Assembly (NCBI RefSeq): GCF_026810445.1
Contig: NZ_CP113949.1
Location: forward strand, 4,216,001 to 4,280,000
Direction: 5' to 3'
Length of the DNA stretch: 64,000 bases
DNA from: Pseudomonas sp. BSw22131
Lineage (GTDB): Bacteria; Pseudomonadota; Gammaproteobacteria; Pseudomonadales; Pseudomonadaceae
Shown here: one piece after another, positions 18,748-28,349 of the stretch
How positions within the stretch are numbered: the first letter of the stretch is position 1
Layout: each line of letters opens with the position of its first letter
The notes under the pieces: model-generated
What the model was told of the DNA's origin: nothing
What the model saw: only the letters and a program-made list of their open reading frames with translations
The model's database searches: none
Translations under genes and position numbers: made by a program

Positions 18748-19395
18748 TCAGGGGGCGAGACGTTCACGCACCCACTGGCCGCTTGCGAGGTGGTAGTTCA
18801 AGCGGTCGTGAAGGCGACTCGGCCGCCCTTGCCAGAATTCAATGCGATCAGGGATCAGTCGATAACCGCCCCAGTGCTCTGGACATTCCGGCTGGGAATC
18901 GACGTAACGCTGTTCAGTGGCAGCAAGCAGGCTTTCCAGCTCCGCCCGGTCAGCGATGACCCGGCTTTGCGGCGACGCCCACGCTCCCAGACGACTGCCC
19001 AGAGGACGCACCTGGTAGTAGGCATTGGATTCTTCGGCCGTGACCTTGGCCACGCGCCCCTCAATGCGCACCTGGCGCTCAAGGGTTGGCCAGAAAAACG
19101 TCATCGCTGCATATGGGTGTGCAGCCAGATGCTGGCCTTTGGCGCTGTCGTAGTTGGTGAAGAAGGTAAAGCCCTGGGCATCCAGGCCCTTGAGCAACAG
19201 CACTCGGCTGTGCGGCCTGCCCTCTGCGTCCACCGTTGCCAGATTCATGGCATTGGCTTCCACCGGGGCCTGCTCAGTCTTCACCGCTTCTTCGAACCAC
19301 TGGTGAAACAGTGCGAATGGTTCATCAGTGGCCTGCGCTTCGGTCAACCCGTCGCGTGCGTAGTTACGGCGCATATCGGCCAGACGCTCAGTCAT
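18748..19395 (-). CDS. pdxH: Pyridoxamine 5'-phosphate oxidase
   Basis: This is a 215-residue FMN flavoprotein that oxidises pyridoxine or pyridoxamine 5'-phosphate to pyridoxal 5'-phosphate, the last step of vitamin B6 synthesis and salvage. Signature stretches include [40 protein letters not shown] and the C-terminal [17 protein letters not shown] with WVRERLAP, all strongly conserved in PdxH. The ATG at 19395 is chosen; a GTG one codon earlier is possible. AGGAAGG precedes it. A perfect 11-bp hairpin lies between this gene and the upstream OmpA-like gene. Confidence 0.95.
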   Translation of the reverse strand: MTERLADMRRNYARDGLTEAQATDEPFALFHQWFEEAVKTEQAPVEANAMNLATVDAEGRPHSRVLLLKGLDAQGFTFFTNYDSAKGQHLAAHPYAAMTFFWPTLERQVRIEGRVAKVTAEESNAYYQVRPLGSRLGAWASPQSRVIADRAELESLLAATEQRYVDSQPECPEHWGGYRLIPDRIEFWQGRPSRLHDRLNYHLASGQWVRERLAP

Positions 19396-19408
19396 CACAA
19401 CCTTCCTG

Positions 19409-19437
19409 TATCGGCATCCGTTGTCGGGATGCCGATA
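19409..19437 (-). terminator. Intergenic hairpin between the ompA-like gene and pdxH
   Basis: A perfect 11-bp stem (TATCGGCATCC / GGATGCCGATA) with a seven-base loop lies just behind the ompA-like stop and immediately ahead of the pdxH ribosome site. There is no T-run, so it is more likely an mRNA-stability or attenuation structure than a simple terminator. Confidence 0.5.
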
Positions 19438-19442
19438 GTACG

Positions 19443-20552
19443 TCAGTTAGCGTTGGCTTGAGCATCGGAAGCTGGCTTCTTGGCCGCCGCTTTTGCTGGT
19501 GCGGCTTTAGCTGGCGTGGTCTTCTTGGCCGCGGTCTTTTTGGCAGGTGCTTTTGCAGCAGCCTTCGAAGCGGTCGCCTTCTTCGCCGGGGCAGCGGCTT
19601 TTTTCGCAGGGGTCGCCTTAGGCGCAACGACCGGAGCAGGTGCAGCGACCACAGGCTTGGGGCTCTGAACCGCAACCAGGATCGGCGCAGGCGTTGGCAT
19701 GTTGTATTTGGCCAGCAGGGCAACCATGGTTTCCTGAGGCGTCATGATCATTTCGACACGACGGTTAAGCGCACGGCCCGGGGCGCTGTCGCTGGCTGCA
19801 CGCGGTTGCAGGTCGCCCATGCCACGCAGGTTCAGGCGGTTACGCTGCAAACCGCTGAGGCGGAAAATCGCAGCAACCGACTGAGCGCGCTCCTGGCTGA
19901 TTTTCAGCGGCGCGTCCCCCGCAATGTCCGAGTGGCCGAGTACCAGCACGGCGGTCTTGGGATCGCTCTCGAGCATTTTCGCAAGATTGGTGATAGGGCC
20001 CAGGTTGATCGGCAGCAACATGGCAGGACGGTCTGGGTTAAACGTGCTGTCCACGGGTGCGGTGATCACCAGCACGTCTTCGCGGCGCTCAAGTTCGAAC
20101 TTGCTGCCCTTGATGGCATCGCGCATGCGGGGTTCATTCTGATCGAGCCACGCCTGGGTAATTTTAGGGTCGACTTTCGGGACAGCCTGGGCCGATGCGT
20201 CTTTCTTGCCTTCGGCGCCAAACGGCCACCACCACTTGCTGCCATCGTCAGCTTTGGCAACTGCCGGGGCAGTTTTCGCAGCAGGTTGCGTTGCCGCCAA
20301 TGCCGGTTTGGTCTCAGCAGAACCGTGATCCGACCCGAAAGGCCAGTACCAACGGGTACCTGCCTCGGCTTCAGTCTTCTTCACGTTGGCAACCGCAGGT
20401 TTCACCTCTGTTTTGTCAGGCGCTGCATCGGCGGTTTTAGCCCCACCGAACGACCACCAATGATCGTTTTGGGCAGAGTTATCCTGAGGTGTCTGAGCGC
20501 AGCCGGTAACGGCGAGGCAGATGGCGAGAGCAAGGCTTTTATTAGTCGACAT
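19443..20552 (-). CDS. OmpA-family lipoprotein with WPFG repeats and a histone-H1-like Lys/Ala/Pro tail
   Basis: This is a 369-residue protein. A lipoprotein signal ends at VTGC (Cys near residue 18). Three aromatic modules follow, spaced 30-40 residues apart: [18 protein letters not shown] and KWWWPFGAE. The OmpA-like peptidoglycan-binding domain spans about residues 150-285 ([31 protein letters not shown]). The last 80 residues are a low-complexity, strongly basic run of AKK, PAK and AAK units like the AlgP/histone-H1-type tails of pseudomonads. It should anchor in the outer membrane and bind peptidoglycan; the basic tail could contact LPS, nucleic acid or wall polymer. I cannot assign a specific role. 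Confidence 0.8.
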   Translation of the reverse strand: MSTNKSLALAICLAVTGCAQTPQDNSAQNDHWWSFGGAKTADAAPDKTEVKPAVANVKKTEAEAGTRWYWPFGSDHGSAETKPALAATQPAAKTAPAVAKADDGSKWWWPFGAEGKKDASAQAVPKVDPKITQAWLDQNEPRMRDAIKGSKFELERREDVLVITAPVDSTFNPDRPAMLLPINLGPITNLAKMLESDPKTAVLVLGHSDIAGDAPLKISQERAQSVAAIFRLSGLQRNRLNLRGMGDLQPRAASDSAPGRALNRRVEMIMTPQETMVALLAKYNMPTPAPILVAVQSPKPVVAAPAPVVAPKATPAKKAAAPAKKATASKAAAKAPAKKTAAKKTTPAKAAPAKAAAKKPASDAQANAN

Positions 20553-20705
20553 GGGTGACCCAAAAAATTAATTGATCAGAAAATGAACGAAGCAGCGCCC
20601 ATATAACACGCTTGAACGGTCTGGTGGAAAAAGAAACCGCCCTACGGCGCCCTAATGGGCGATTTACCTGACAGTCGGTTATAAACAAGCACTTATCGGC
20701 GATAT

Positions 20706-21854
20706 CTATTGCAAACACTCACCAAGGATACGCACCAGTTTTTGCGCCCTCGGGTCCATCAGCACATAAGGCCCGAGGGTATTGGTGACAAAACCAAAAG
20801 CGACGTCGCGTTCCGGGTCGGCAAACCCTACAGATCCCCCTGCGCCGGGATGACCGAAGGCTTTAGCGCCCAGTCCGAAGGTCGCGTTCGGCACACCCGG
20901 CAGGTCCAGCATGCAGCCCAGGCCGAAACGGGTCTGGGTGAGCAGTGTTTTGTCCGGGCCAAGGCTGTGCTCGCGCGTCAGCTCGTTGAGCAGCTCGGCT
21001 TCAAGGAGACTGCCGTCCAGCAGCGCACTGTAAAAGCCAGCCAGGCTGCGAGCGTTGCCATGGCCGTTGGCTGCCGGTTGTTGCATGCGGCGCCATTCAG
21101 GCTTGTTGGTGCTGGTCATGACCGAAGGCGGATTGATGAAGGCGCGGGCAGTCATTGATGTTGGCTCACGCATCGTGGTTTGCACCAGGCGCTGCGCAGC
21201 CTCATCACCCTGGTTGCCTTTGCCCCGCGCGATATGCGCCACGCGGTAGAAATCCTCATCAGCAAGGCCAACATGAAAATCCAGCCCGAGAGGACATGCA
21301 ATGCGCGCAGCAATTGACTCGCCCGGCCCACGGCCATCGGCGCGACGAATCATTTCACCGACCAGCCAGCCATAAGTAATCGCGGCATAACCGTGCCCTT
21401 GGCCTGGCGTCCACCAAGGCTGCTCGGCGGCCAGCGCGGCGGTCATTGCCTGCCAGTCGTAAAGCGCTTCGGCGGGGAGCAGTTGCCGAATGGCCGGGAG
21501 TCCGGCCTGATGGCACAGCATCTGGCGCAGCGTGACGCTGGCCTTTCCCGCCGCAGCGAACTCGGGCCACAGATCAGCAGCGGGCTTGTCGAGGTGCAAC
21601 TTCCCCTCGTCAACCAGTTGCAGGGCAGCGACGGCAGTGAAGGTTTTCGTGCAGGAAAACAGGTTGGCGATGGTATCGGTGTGCCAGGCCTCGGCACCGT
21701 CTTTGTCGGCGGTCCCTGCCCACAGGTCGACGACACTCTGTCCGCCGATCTGAATGCAAAGCGCCGCGCCGCGCTCTTGTGGATCGTCAAACAATGCCGC
21801 GAACGCCTCGCGCACTGGCTCGAACTGAAGCTCAAAGTGACCCTGAATCTGCAC
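20706..21854 (-). CDS. EstB-like serine hydrolase (class C beta-lactamase fold, family VIII esterase)
   Basis: This is a 382-residue protein with the serine hydrolase S-x-x-K motif in ANLFSCTKTFTAVAALQLVD (near residue 75), a downstream tyrosine motif in GYAAITYGWLVGEMIRR, and the C-terminal FGHPGAGGSVGFADPE (HPGAGGS in place of the KTG box). This combination marks EstB/family VIII carboxylesterases and related penicillin-binding-like enzymes more than true AmpC enzymes. There is no signal peptide, so it acts in the cytoplasm. The chosen GTG start at 21854 has GGGAG at a good distance and gives MQIQGHFELQFEP, the customary start of this family; the TTG at 21884 is a longer alternative. Confidence 0.85.
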   Translation of the reverse strand: MQIQGHFELQFEPVREAFAALFDDPQERGAALCIQIGGQSVVDLWAGTADKDGAEAWHTDTIANLFSCTKTFTAVAALQLVDEGKLHLDKPAADLWPEFAAAGKASVTLRQMLCHQAGLPAIRQLLPAEALYDWQAMTAALAAEQPWWTPGQGHGYAAITYGWLVGEMIRRADGRGPGESIAARIACPLGLDFHVGLADEDFYRVAHIARGKGNQGDEAAQRLVQTTMREPTSMTARAFINPPSVMTSTNKPEWRRMQQPAANGHGNARSLAGFYSALLDGSLLEAELLNELTREHSLGPDKTLLTQTRFGLGCMLDLPGVPNATFGLGAKAFGHPGAGGSVGFADPERDVAFGFVTNTLGPYVLMDPRAQKLVRILGECLQ

Positions 21855-21960
21855 GTACTTGCTCCCGGTCAATCGCTGCGTCAAAGGGCGCGCATTGTTT
21901 CAGCGATTGACCGGTTTGTGAATCAGGAGGCCTTCTTGTAACAGTAAAGAGGCTGCATCC

Positions 21961-24216
21961 TCACTGGCTTTTCGGTTTGGTTTTGCCCAGGACGTCGGCC
22001 ACTTGATTGTTGCTTTTGCGCACCGCGTCGACAAAACCCTGGTAAGGCACGTCTGTGATACCAACCAGGCCCAGATGGCCGTTTTCGCCATCCAGCAACC
22101 GTCCAGAAACAGGCTGGTCGAGGTACTGGAACCAATGCACGCCAACAATCGAAGGCTCGGCCAACGCGTTTTTCAGGAAGTTGGCGTAAGCAGGACCACG
22201 ATCCTCCTCTTTCGCGACTTCCATCACCCCGCCCCAGAAAGGCCCCCGGTCTCTGGACCCGAAATGGAACTCGGTCACCATCACCGGCTTGTCCAGCACG
22301 CGCAGTTTGGCGAAGTCAAAACCGTCCTGCGGTTTGGGCGTGTAAAAATTAAAACTCAATACATCGCAGTATTTAGCGCACGCTTCGACGGCTTCCGGCG
22401 TGGCGATTCCGAAACGGCCGCCCAGCAGCAATTGATTGGGCGCGTGCCACTTCAGTGAGTCGGAAATCGTCTTGAAATACGTCTCGGCAAACACGCGCTG
22501 GAAATACTTGAAGTCGTTCTCGATTTCCGGATGCTCGGGACTTGGCAGCGGTGGTTCGAAGCCCGGATCTTCCATCAGTTCCCAGGCTTCAAGATCAATG
22601 CCCCAAGCTTTGGAGAGCCCTTCCTGGTTGCGATACTTGTCGCGCAATTGCTTGAGAAACGCACGTTTGGCGGGCACATCCGTGGTCTGCTTCAACGTGC
22701 TGTAGGCCAGGGCGTAGCGCGCTTTGGGATCATCCCCCGGCCCGGCCCAGGCCAGCTCGTTGTCGGCAAAGTAACCGATCAACCAAGGGTCGTCGCGATG
22801 ATCACGTGCGGCAATAGCGACCGCGCGCTCGGTGGCCATGGCAAAGCGCGGATCAAACGGATCGGGCATGCCGCCCCACCAGTCCTGGCCTGTGCTGATG
22901 CTCACGTAGTCGCCGACGATGGACAGCGGCAATGTGTATGGCATGCGCTCTTTGCGCCCCAGCTCTGGATCACTCCAGTTGCCAACGGTGTTGAAGCCCC
23001 AGGCCTGAAGGCGAGTCAGCGTGTGATCGACCCAGCGTTCGGCGTCGACCGCCGGCACCTTGCACGCAGCAGCGGGGGCATCAGACGCAGTCGTGGGCCG
23101 GCTGGCTTCGCTGCACTTGGCCACGCCGTAGGTGCGCTGCAGATTGGCGCCGTAGAAGTCGAACCAGCGTCCTTGATCGAACTGGCGATTGCGGTTGGCA
23201 CCGGTGTCGCGGTCATCGTCGCCCTTGCCGTAGAAGGCGGCCAGCGAGTCATCACCCTGAGGCAGGTTGGCGAACATCGACTCACGGCCTTCGACGTAGG
23301 TCTGACTGTCATCGGCTGTAACCGCATTAACCCCCAGCGAGTAGAACGGGTGGCCTTCCGGTGTCACCAGATACCAGCGATCGTCGCGTTTCTCGGTTCG
23401 GAAAAACCCGCTCGACTCAAAGGTCGGCCCATTGAGCAAACCGCCATATTTGTCGTGAGACGGGCGTTGGTTCAGCCATGTCTTGAACTGCTGTTGCTCT
23501 CTGGCCGCCTGAGCCTTGAGCTGGTCGTCGCTGCTGATTTTTTCTGGCCATTTACTGCGCGTGGATTGCCCGTAAGCATCGACAAGGTTGCCGTAGACGG
23601 CCTGCTGTAGCGCGTCGCCTTCCTGGACGCCAAAACGCTCGAAAAGGACGCTCTGCGCAATGTCGGGGCGTGACATGGCGACGGTGACCGAGGCGACCTG
23701 ACTCAGATTCAACTCGCCTTCGCTGTTTGCCAGCAACACGCGCTGGCCATCGTAGATCCACGGCATCGGCGGGCCAGCGCGCATGCCCTGGCTCAGGGAA
23801 GAGCTGGCGTGCAGCGGCACGAACAGTGTCTGCGCAGGGCCAGCGGGCAGATCGACGCGGCTGTTGAGGATGTTGCCGTCCGTGCTCTGAATCTGCACAT
23901 AGAGGGTCAGCGCCCAATCCATGGCGCTCTGGACACGCAGTGTCATGGCGCTATTGGCGGACCAGTCCCAGACACCGTCTTTAGGGGCCAGACGCAGCGT
24001 GGGCCTTGCCACCGGGTTGAACGTCACCCGCCGCAGGACTTCGCCTTCTGCGGTCTGCTCGGCGTTGGATTGCGGCAAGCTGGCGTCCTGCGTCGAGATC
24101 TGCACGACGTCGGCAGGACGCACGAAGTTAAACAGCGTCTGCTGGCCGTTGGGAGCAGCGATGGCAGGCCCGACGCAGAGGATGGCGAAAAGAGCGGACA
24201 GTGAACGGTACATCAT
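21961..24216 (-). CDS. Secreted agarase-like glycoside hydrolase (GH50-type, clan A)
   Basis: This is a 751-residue precursor with signal peptide MYRSLSALFAILCVGPAIAA. The N-terminal half is beta-rich (carbohydrate-binding-like). The C-terminal half reads as a TIM barrel: SGFFRTEKRDDRWYLVTPEG, HPFYSLGVNAVT, LQAWGFNTVGNWSDPELG, the acid/base NE in LIGYFADNELAWAGPGDDP, and a nucleophile Glu in MVTEFHFGSRDRGPFWGG. These are features of beta-agarase-like enzymes of family GH50. Pseudomonads are not agar degraders, so the real substrate is probably another galactose- or uronate-containing polymer. AGGAG lies 11 bases before the first ATG; a second ATG follows directly. Confidence 0.75.
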   Translation of the reverse strand: MMYRSLSALFAILCVGPAIAAPNGQQTLFNFVRPADVVQISTQDASLPQSNAEQTAEGEVLRRVTFNPVARPTLRLAPKDGVWDWSANSAMTLRVQSAMDWALTLYVQIQSTDGNILNSRVDLPAGPAQTLFVPLHASSSLSQGMRAGPPMPWIYDGQRVLLANSEGELNLSQVASVTVAMSRPDIAQSVLFERFGVQEGDALQQAVYGNLVDAYGQSTRSKWPEKISSDDQLKAQAAREQQQFKTWLNQRPSHDKYGGLLNGPTFESSGFFRTEKRDDRWYLVTPEGHPFYSLGVNAVTADDSQTYVEGRESMFANLPQGDDSLAAFYGKGDDDRDTGANRNRQFDQGRWFDFYGANLQRTYGVAKCSEASRPTTASDAPAAACKVPAVDAERWVDHTLTRLQAWGFNTVGNWSDPELGRKERMPYTLPLSIVGDYVSISTGQDWWGGMPDPFDPRFAMATERAVAIAARDHRDDPWLIGYFADNELAWAGPGDDPKARYALAYSTLKQTTDVPAKRAFLKQLRDKYRNQEGLSKAWGIDLEAWELMEDPGFEPPLPSPEHPEIENDFKYFQRVFAETYFKTISDSLKWHAPNQLLLGGRFGIATPEAVEACAKYCDVLSFNFYTPKPQDGFDFAKLRVLDKPVMVTEFHFGSRDRGPFWGGVMEVAKEEDRGPAYANFLKNALAEPSIVGVHWFQYLDQPVSGRLLDGENGHLGLVGITDVPYQGFVDAVRKSNNQVADVLGKTKPKSQ

Positions 24217-24420
24217 GTATTCGGGTGCTCCTGGTTGAATCTCAAGCCATTGTGCGATCAGCGCAAGGGGCAGACGCGACGTAGAACACGTCGAGTCGCT
24301 CAGCCTGTTTCGCAGCATGGAAGATGATGTCCGCAGGTGATTCCTTTCCTGCGGGCTTGAAATGCAGTGTCGCGACGATCGAATTAAGACCCGGTCTCCC
24401 GCGATTAATCCCGGGGGATA

Positions 24421-26565
24421 TCAGGAAATCTCGCGGCGGAACGGAGGGAGTGCATTGAGGATGGCTTTGCCGTAGCGCTGGGTAACAACCCGGCGATCAA
24501 GCAGCGTGATGGTGCCGCGATCCGCTTCGGTGCGCAGCAGGCGACCGCAAGCCTGGATCAGGCGTAATGACGCGTCGGGCACGGCGATTTCCATGAACGG
24601 ATTGCCGCCGCGCGCTTCGATCCACTCAGCCAGCGCGGCCTCGACAGGATCGTCCGGGACCGCGAACGGAATCTTGGCGATAACCACGTGTTCACAGTAG
24701 GCGCCAGGCAGGTCGACACCTTCGGCAAAACTGGCCAGACCGAACAGCACACTGGCATCCCCGCCATCGACGCGGGCCTTGTGCTTGTTGAGGGTTTCCT
24801 GCTTGGACAGGTTGCCCTGAATGAACACGCGTTTGCGCCAGTCACGTTCCAGGCCATCGAACACGTCTTGCATTTGCCTGCGTGAAGAGAACAGCACCAG
24901 CGTGCCTTTCGAGCCTTCAACCAGGTCCGGCAAGTCGCGAATGATGGCAGCGGTGTGCTCGGCAGCATTGCGCGGATCTGCCTTGAGATCCGGCACCCGC
25001 AGCACGCCCGCGTCTGCGTGATGGAAAGGGCTCGGCACGACTGCAGTTACGGCATCTTTGGGAAGCCCGGCGCGCATCCGGAAGCGATCAAACTTGCCCA
25101 GTGCGGTCAGCGTCGCCGACGTCACCAAGGCACCGTAAGCCACGTTCCAGAGATTGCGCCGCAGCATTTCGGCCGCGAGAATCGGACTGGCATTGACCTC
25201 GATATCGAACAACGAACCGCTGTCGGCCAGTGTCAGCCACCGCGCCATTGGCGGGCTGTTTTCAGGGTCTTCGGCGGTAAAGGCGGTCCACAGCTCCCAG
25301 TTGCCATGCGCACGCGCCAGCAGACTGCCAAACAGCGGATACCATTCTTCGGCCTGGTGGCTGGCGATGCCGATGTTGACCTCGCCGTCCATGCCTTCTT
25401 TAAGCAGCTCGGTCAGGCGGGTGAACAGATCGTCCAGGCGCGCAAAACCCTTCTTCAATTCAATGCCCATCTCGCGCATGTGCTCAGGCACCACGCCGCC
25501 GACGAAACGGTGACGCGGGCGCTCGCGACCTTCCATGTCTTCACCGGCCTTGAAATCGGCCAGTTGCTCGCAGGCAGTGAACATGAACTGTTGCTGGGCC
25601 TTTATCTCTCGGGCCAGTTCGGGCACTTGCTCGATCAGCTTGCCAAGGTCGCCCGGCAGTGGGTGCTGGGCGAGCAGTTTGGTGAGGTTCTTGGCGGTCT
25701 GCTCCAGCCAGTCGGCGGTGGAACGCAGGCGCGTGTAATGGGCGAAGTGGCCGATGGCCTTGTCCGGCAGGTGATGACCTTCATCGAACACATAAAGTGT
25801 GTCGCGTGGATCAGGCAATACTGCGCCGCCACCCAGGGCAAGGTCCGCCAGCACCATGTCGTGATTCGTCACGATCACGTCGACTTTTCCCATGCCCTCG
25901 CGAGCCTTGTAGAAGGCGCATTGTTGAAAGTTCGGACAATGGCGGTTCGTGCACTGGCTGTGATCGGTCGTCAGACGCGCCCAGTCCTGGTCTGCCAGCT
26001 CCTGAGGCCAGCTGTCACGGTCGCCGTCCCACTTGTTGCCGGCCAGCTTCTCGATCATTGTCGTGAAGAGCTTCTGGCTGGCTTCATCGACCTCGATCTT
26101 GAAGCCTTCTTCTTCGAAAAGCTGCGCCGTAGCGCTTTGTGCATCGCCTTCTTGCAGCAGCACATCCAGCTTGGACAGGCACATGTACCGCCCGCGCCCC
26201 TTGGCCAGCGAGAACGTGAAGTTCAGGCCGCTGTTGCGCATCAGGTCGGGGAGGTCTTTGTAGACGATCTGCTCTTGCAGGGCGACGGTTGCCGTCGCGA
26301 TGACCAGCCGCTTGCCAGCGGCCTTGGCAGTGGGGATGGCGGCAATCGCATAGGCCACCGTCTTGCCGGTGCCTGTACCCGCTTCCACCGCGACCACCGC
26401 TGGATCGCCGGAACGACGGCCTTCTTCGTCGGTATCGATATCCCCCAGCACCTTGGCGACCTCGGCGATCATCAAGCGCTGGCCGTACCGCGGCTTCAGG
26501 CTTTTGGCTTCAAGGAAACGCGAGTACGCGCCCTGAATCTGGGATTTGAGTTCGGTGCTGATCAT
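24421..26565 (-). CDS. dinG: ATP-dependent DNA helicase DinG
   Basis: This is a 714-residue XPD-like superfamily 2 helicase. Walker A is EAGTGTGKT (residues 61-69). Four cysteines for the iron-sulphur cluster lie in RGRYMC and QCTNRHCPNFQQCAFYK. Motif II is VFDEGHHLPD and motif VI is IQACGRLLRTEADRG. It unwinds 5'-3', removes R-loops and helps replication across transcribed regions. The family is sure. DinG is LexA-controlled in E. coli, but I see no LexA box directly upstream here. The ribosome site is weak. It is divergent from the CopD-like gene. Confidence 0.93.
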   Translation of the reverse strand: MISTELKSQIQGAYSRFLEAKSLKPRYGQRLMIAEVAKVLGDIDTDEEGRRSGDPAVVAVEAGTGTGKTVAYAIAAIPTAKAAGKRLVIATATVALQEQIVYKDLPDLMRNSGLNFTFSLAKGRGRYMCLSKLDVLLQEGDAQSATAQLFEEEGFKIEVDEASQKLFTTMIEKLAGNKWDGDRDSWPQELADQDWARLTTDHSQCTNRHCPNFQQCAFYKAREGMGKVDVIVTNHDMVLADLALGGGAVLPDPRDTLYVFDEGHHLPDKAIGHFAHYTRLRSTADWLEQTAKNLTKLLAQHPLPGDLGKLIEQVPELAREIKAQQQFMFTACEQLADFKAGEDMEGRERPRHRFVGGVVPEHMREMGIELKKGFARLDDLFTRLTELLKEGMDGEVNIGIASHQAEEWYPLFGSLLARAHGNWELWTAFTAEDPENSPPMARWLTLADSGSLFDIEVNASPILAAEMLRRNLWNVAYGALVTSATLTALGKFDRFRMRAGLPKDAVTAVVPSPFHHADAGVLRVPDLKADPRNAAEHTAAIIRDLPDLVEGSKGTLVLFSSRRQMQDVFDGLERDWRKRVFIQGNLSKQETLNKHKARVDGGDASVLFGLASFAEGVDLPGAYCEHVVIAKIPFAVPDDPVEAALAEWIEARGGNPFMEIAVPDASLRLIQACGRLLRTEADRGTITLLDRRVVTQRYGKAILNALPPFRREIS

Positions 26566-26716
26566 CGGGCTACGGTCTTCGCTCGGGCACTTAAGCAGGT
26601 GCTAAACAGGGATGGAACGGAAAAAAACGCTGCCAGACTGCTGGATATATCTTCAGTAGTTGCAGCGGGCGGCTATCATACCGCGCTTAATCCTTGCGCG
26701 CAGAACGGAGTTCCGC

Positions 26717-27181
26717 ATGTCACCGACAGCCCTTGTATACACCCTGCATGTACTGGCCGCGATGTTGTGGGTCGGCGGTATGCTTTTCGCCTGGATGATT
26801 CTGCGCCCGGCGGTCATTGCCTCACTTGAAGGGCCTGCGCGCCTAAAATTGTGGCTGCAGGTGTTTTCACGCTTCTTCGTGTGGGTGTGGGCTGCAGTGG
26901 TGATGTTACCGGTGACGGGCATTGGCATCATCCAGATGAACTTCTCAGGATTTGAAACCGCGCCGCGCTATGTGCAGGTGATGATCGGGTTGTACGTGGT
27001 GATGGTCGCACTGTTCATCAAGATTCAGTCGGTGCAATTGCCGGAGTTGCGGCGCGCGGTAGCGGCTGAACAGTGGCCCGATGGCGTGGCAGCGCTGGGC
27101 AAGATTCGAAGGCTGGTCGGGATCAATCTGCTGGTAGGGATTGCGGTGGTGTGCATCGCCTCGGCACGCCCGAGCTTTTGA
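26717..27181 (+). CDS. CopD-family membrane protein
   Basis: This is a 154-residue protein with four hydrophobic segments. HVLAAMLWVGGMLFAWMIL near residue 9 carries the His and Met typical of CopD/YcnJ-like cytochrome-b561-fold proteins, and a basic RRLVGINLLVGIAVV closes it. Relatives take part in copper tolerance or heme-linked redox in the inner membrane; no metal function is proven by the sequence. The ATG at 26717 follows CGGAG; the longer frame from 26660 is rejected. Confidence 0.75.
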   Translation: MSPTALVYTLHVLAAMLWVGGMLFAWMILRPAVIASLEGPARLKLWLQVFSRFFVWVWAAVVMLPVTGIGIIQMNFSGFETAPRYVQVMIGLYVVMVALFIKIQSVQLPELRRAVAAEQWPDGVAALGKIRRLVGINLLVGIAVVCIASARPSF

Positions 27182-27190
27182 CGGCGCCGC

Positions 27191-27270
27191 CCTGCAGGAG
27201 CCAACTGGTTGGCGAGGCAATCACTGCGGTATGTCAGGTACGCCGCCTCGCGAACAAGTTCGCTCTCATC
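27191..27270. repeat. Degenerate REPIN behind the CopD-like gene
   Basis: Two decayed REP arms (GCAGGAGCCAACTGGTTGGC at left, and CGCGAACAAGTTCGCTC at right, inverted) are spaced by about 30 bp. Mutations in the stems suggest an old copy. Confidence 0.6.
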
Positions 27271-27324
27271 AAACATAAAACATGTCGTTGATTTAAAAGG
27301 CCCCGAAATTTCGCTTCTGCCGCA

Positions 27325-27475
27325 GGCGTGGGAGCTCGGCTTGCCAGCGATGGACTGCGCAGCAGTCCTGAAATCAGACGCCCCAGTCGTCCTGACAAGC
27401 CGAGTTGTCAGGATTTACTGCCGCTTCGCGGCAGATCGCCGGCAAACGGAACGCCGCCCGGCCAGCTCCCACGCC
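27325..27475. repeat. 151-bp palindromic repeat unit (second REP family)
   Basis: Perfect 12-bp ends, GGCGTGGGAGCT and AGCTCCCACGCC, enclose a GC-rich region with inner stems (GCTTCGCGGC). The GTGGGAGCT...GGCTTGCC arms belong to a different REP family from TGTAGGAGC. The whole gene-free stretch 27182-27575 is occupied by these two repeat units and has no credible gene. Confidence 0.65.
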
Positions 27476-27575
27476 CTCCGGACAGAATCAAAGACAGAAG
27501 CGCATGCTGCAATGTTTGCTGCGCGACAGCGCGGCGTCTGGACGACGGGGGATCTCCTACAGATTCAAGCCAGGA

Positions 27576-28349
27576 TCACAACTGCCGCAGGTAAACCGCG
27601 CCCGCCGGACCCGCAGCGCCGTCCTCGCCTTTTTCCCCGGTCTTGCCGGACTTGGCGCCGTCCGCACGGTAGACGATGCAACCCTTGGACGTGCCGCCCT
27701 TGCCGCCGTTGCCGCCTGCGCCGCCCTGACCACCGGCGCCACCCTGGACGTTGACCTTTACCCGGTCCTGAGCAAAAGCGACGGGCAGTTCCAGCCTGAC
27801 CAGCCCACCTGCGGCGCCGTCATGACCGTTGCCACCGTTGTCGCCATTGGTGCCACGGCTCGCTGCGCCCCATGTGCAACCTGGTTCTTGTCCGTTGCCA
27901 CCGTCAAGTCCGGCAAAACCCGGTGTGCCTGAGCCTCCGCGCGCGTCCACCGACAACACATCAGCGTTGAGTTGCTCGATCCGCAGCGTCAGGTTGCGGC
28001 CCGGCATCGGGGGTTTGGTGAACGTCCCGGGGGCTCCACGCGCAGTGATCTGGCTGCCGCTGCCCAGTTCGGCGTGCTTGACCTGAAAGCTGAAAGGCTG
28101 CTCGCTCGGCACGATGGCGATACGCGCTTCGTGTCCCAGCACGAGCTGGTCAACCTTGACTTCGGTCAGTCCGCCGGGGATCAGCAGCGTGCCGTAATCG
28201 GCGACTTCCAGACGATCAAGTTGCAGCACGCTGGTGTTACTCGGCAGACGCATCAGCGAGTGCGTTTCGACCGAAATGGTCTGAGCCATTACCCAGGAAC
28301 TGCTCAACGCTGACAGCAGCCCCGCCGTCATCAGCAACCCATTACGCAT
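27576..28349 (-). CDS. Secreted collagen-like glycine-rich protein
   Basis: This is a 257-residue precursor with signal peptide MRNGLLMTAGLLSALSSSWVMA. The first half of the mature protein is beta-strand-rich. From about residue 120 it changes to Gly-x-x-type repeats (GGSGTPGFAGLDGGNGQEPG, GGAGGQGGAGGNGGKGG, GKTGEKGEDGAAGPAG) with a cysteine on each side. Bacterial collagen-like proteins usually form surface or spore fibres; its location here is periplasmic or extracellular. It starts inside the end of the DUF1145 gene with a strong GGAGG site, so the two are translated together. The glycine repeats make the region sensitive to length change. Confidence 0.75.
   Translation of the reverse strand: MRNGLLMTAGLLSALSSSWVMAQTISVETHSLMRLPSNTSVLQLDRLEVADYGTLLIPGGLTEVKVDQLVLGHEARIAIVPSEQPFSFQVKHAELGSGSQITARGAPGTFTKPPMPGRNLTLRIEQLNADVLSVDARGGSGTPGFAGLDGGNGQEPGCTWGAASRGTNGDNGGNGHDGAAGGLVRLELPVAFAQDRVKVNVQGGAGGQGGAGGNGGKGGTSKGCIVYRADGAKSGKTGEKGEDGAAGPAGAVYLRQL

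Noticed and set aside
19236..20558. 440-residue open frame opposite the OmpA-like gene
   Set aside because: Arg/Gly-rich reverse reading of the Lys/Ala tail and OmpA domain.
22531..23610. 359-residue open frame opposite the agarase-like gene
   Set aside because: Antisense shadow; the minus-strand gene has signal peptide and catalytic motifs.
24955..26829. 624-residue open frame opposite dinG
   Set aside because: Long only because of GC-rich codon bias; DinG motifs on the other strand are complete.
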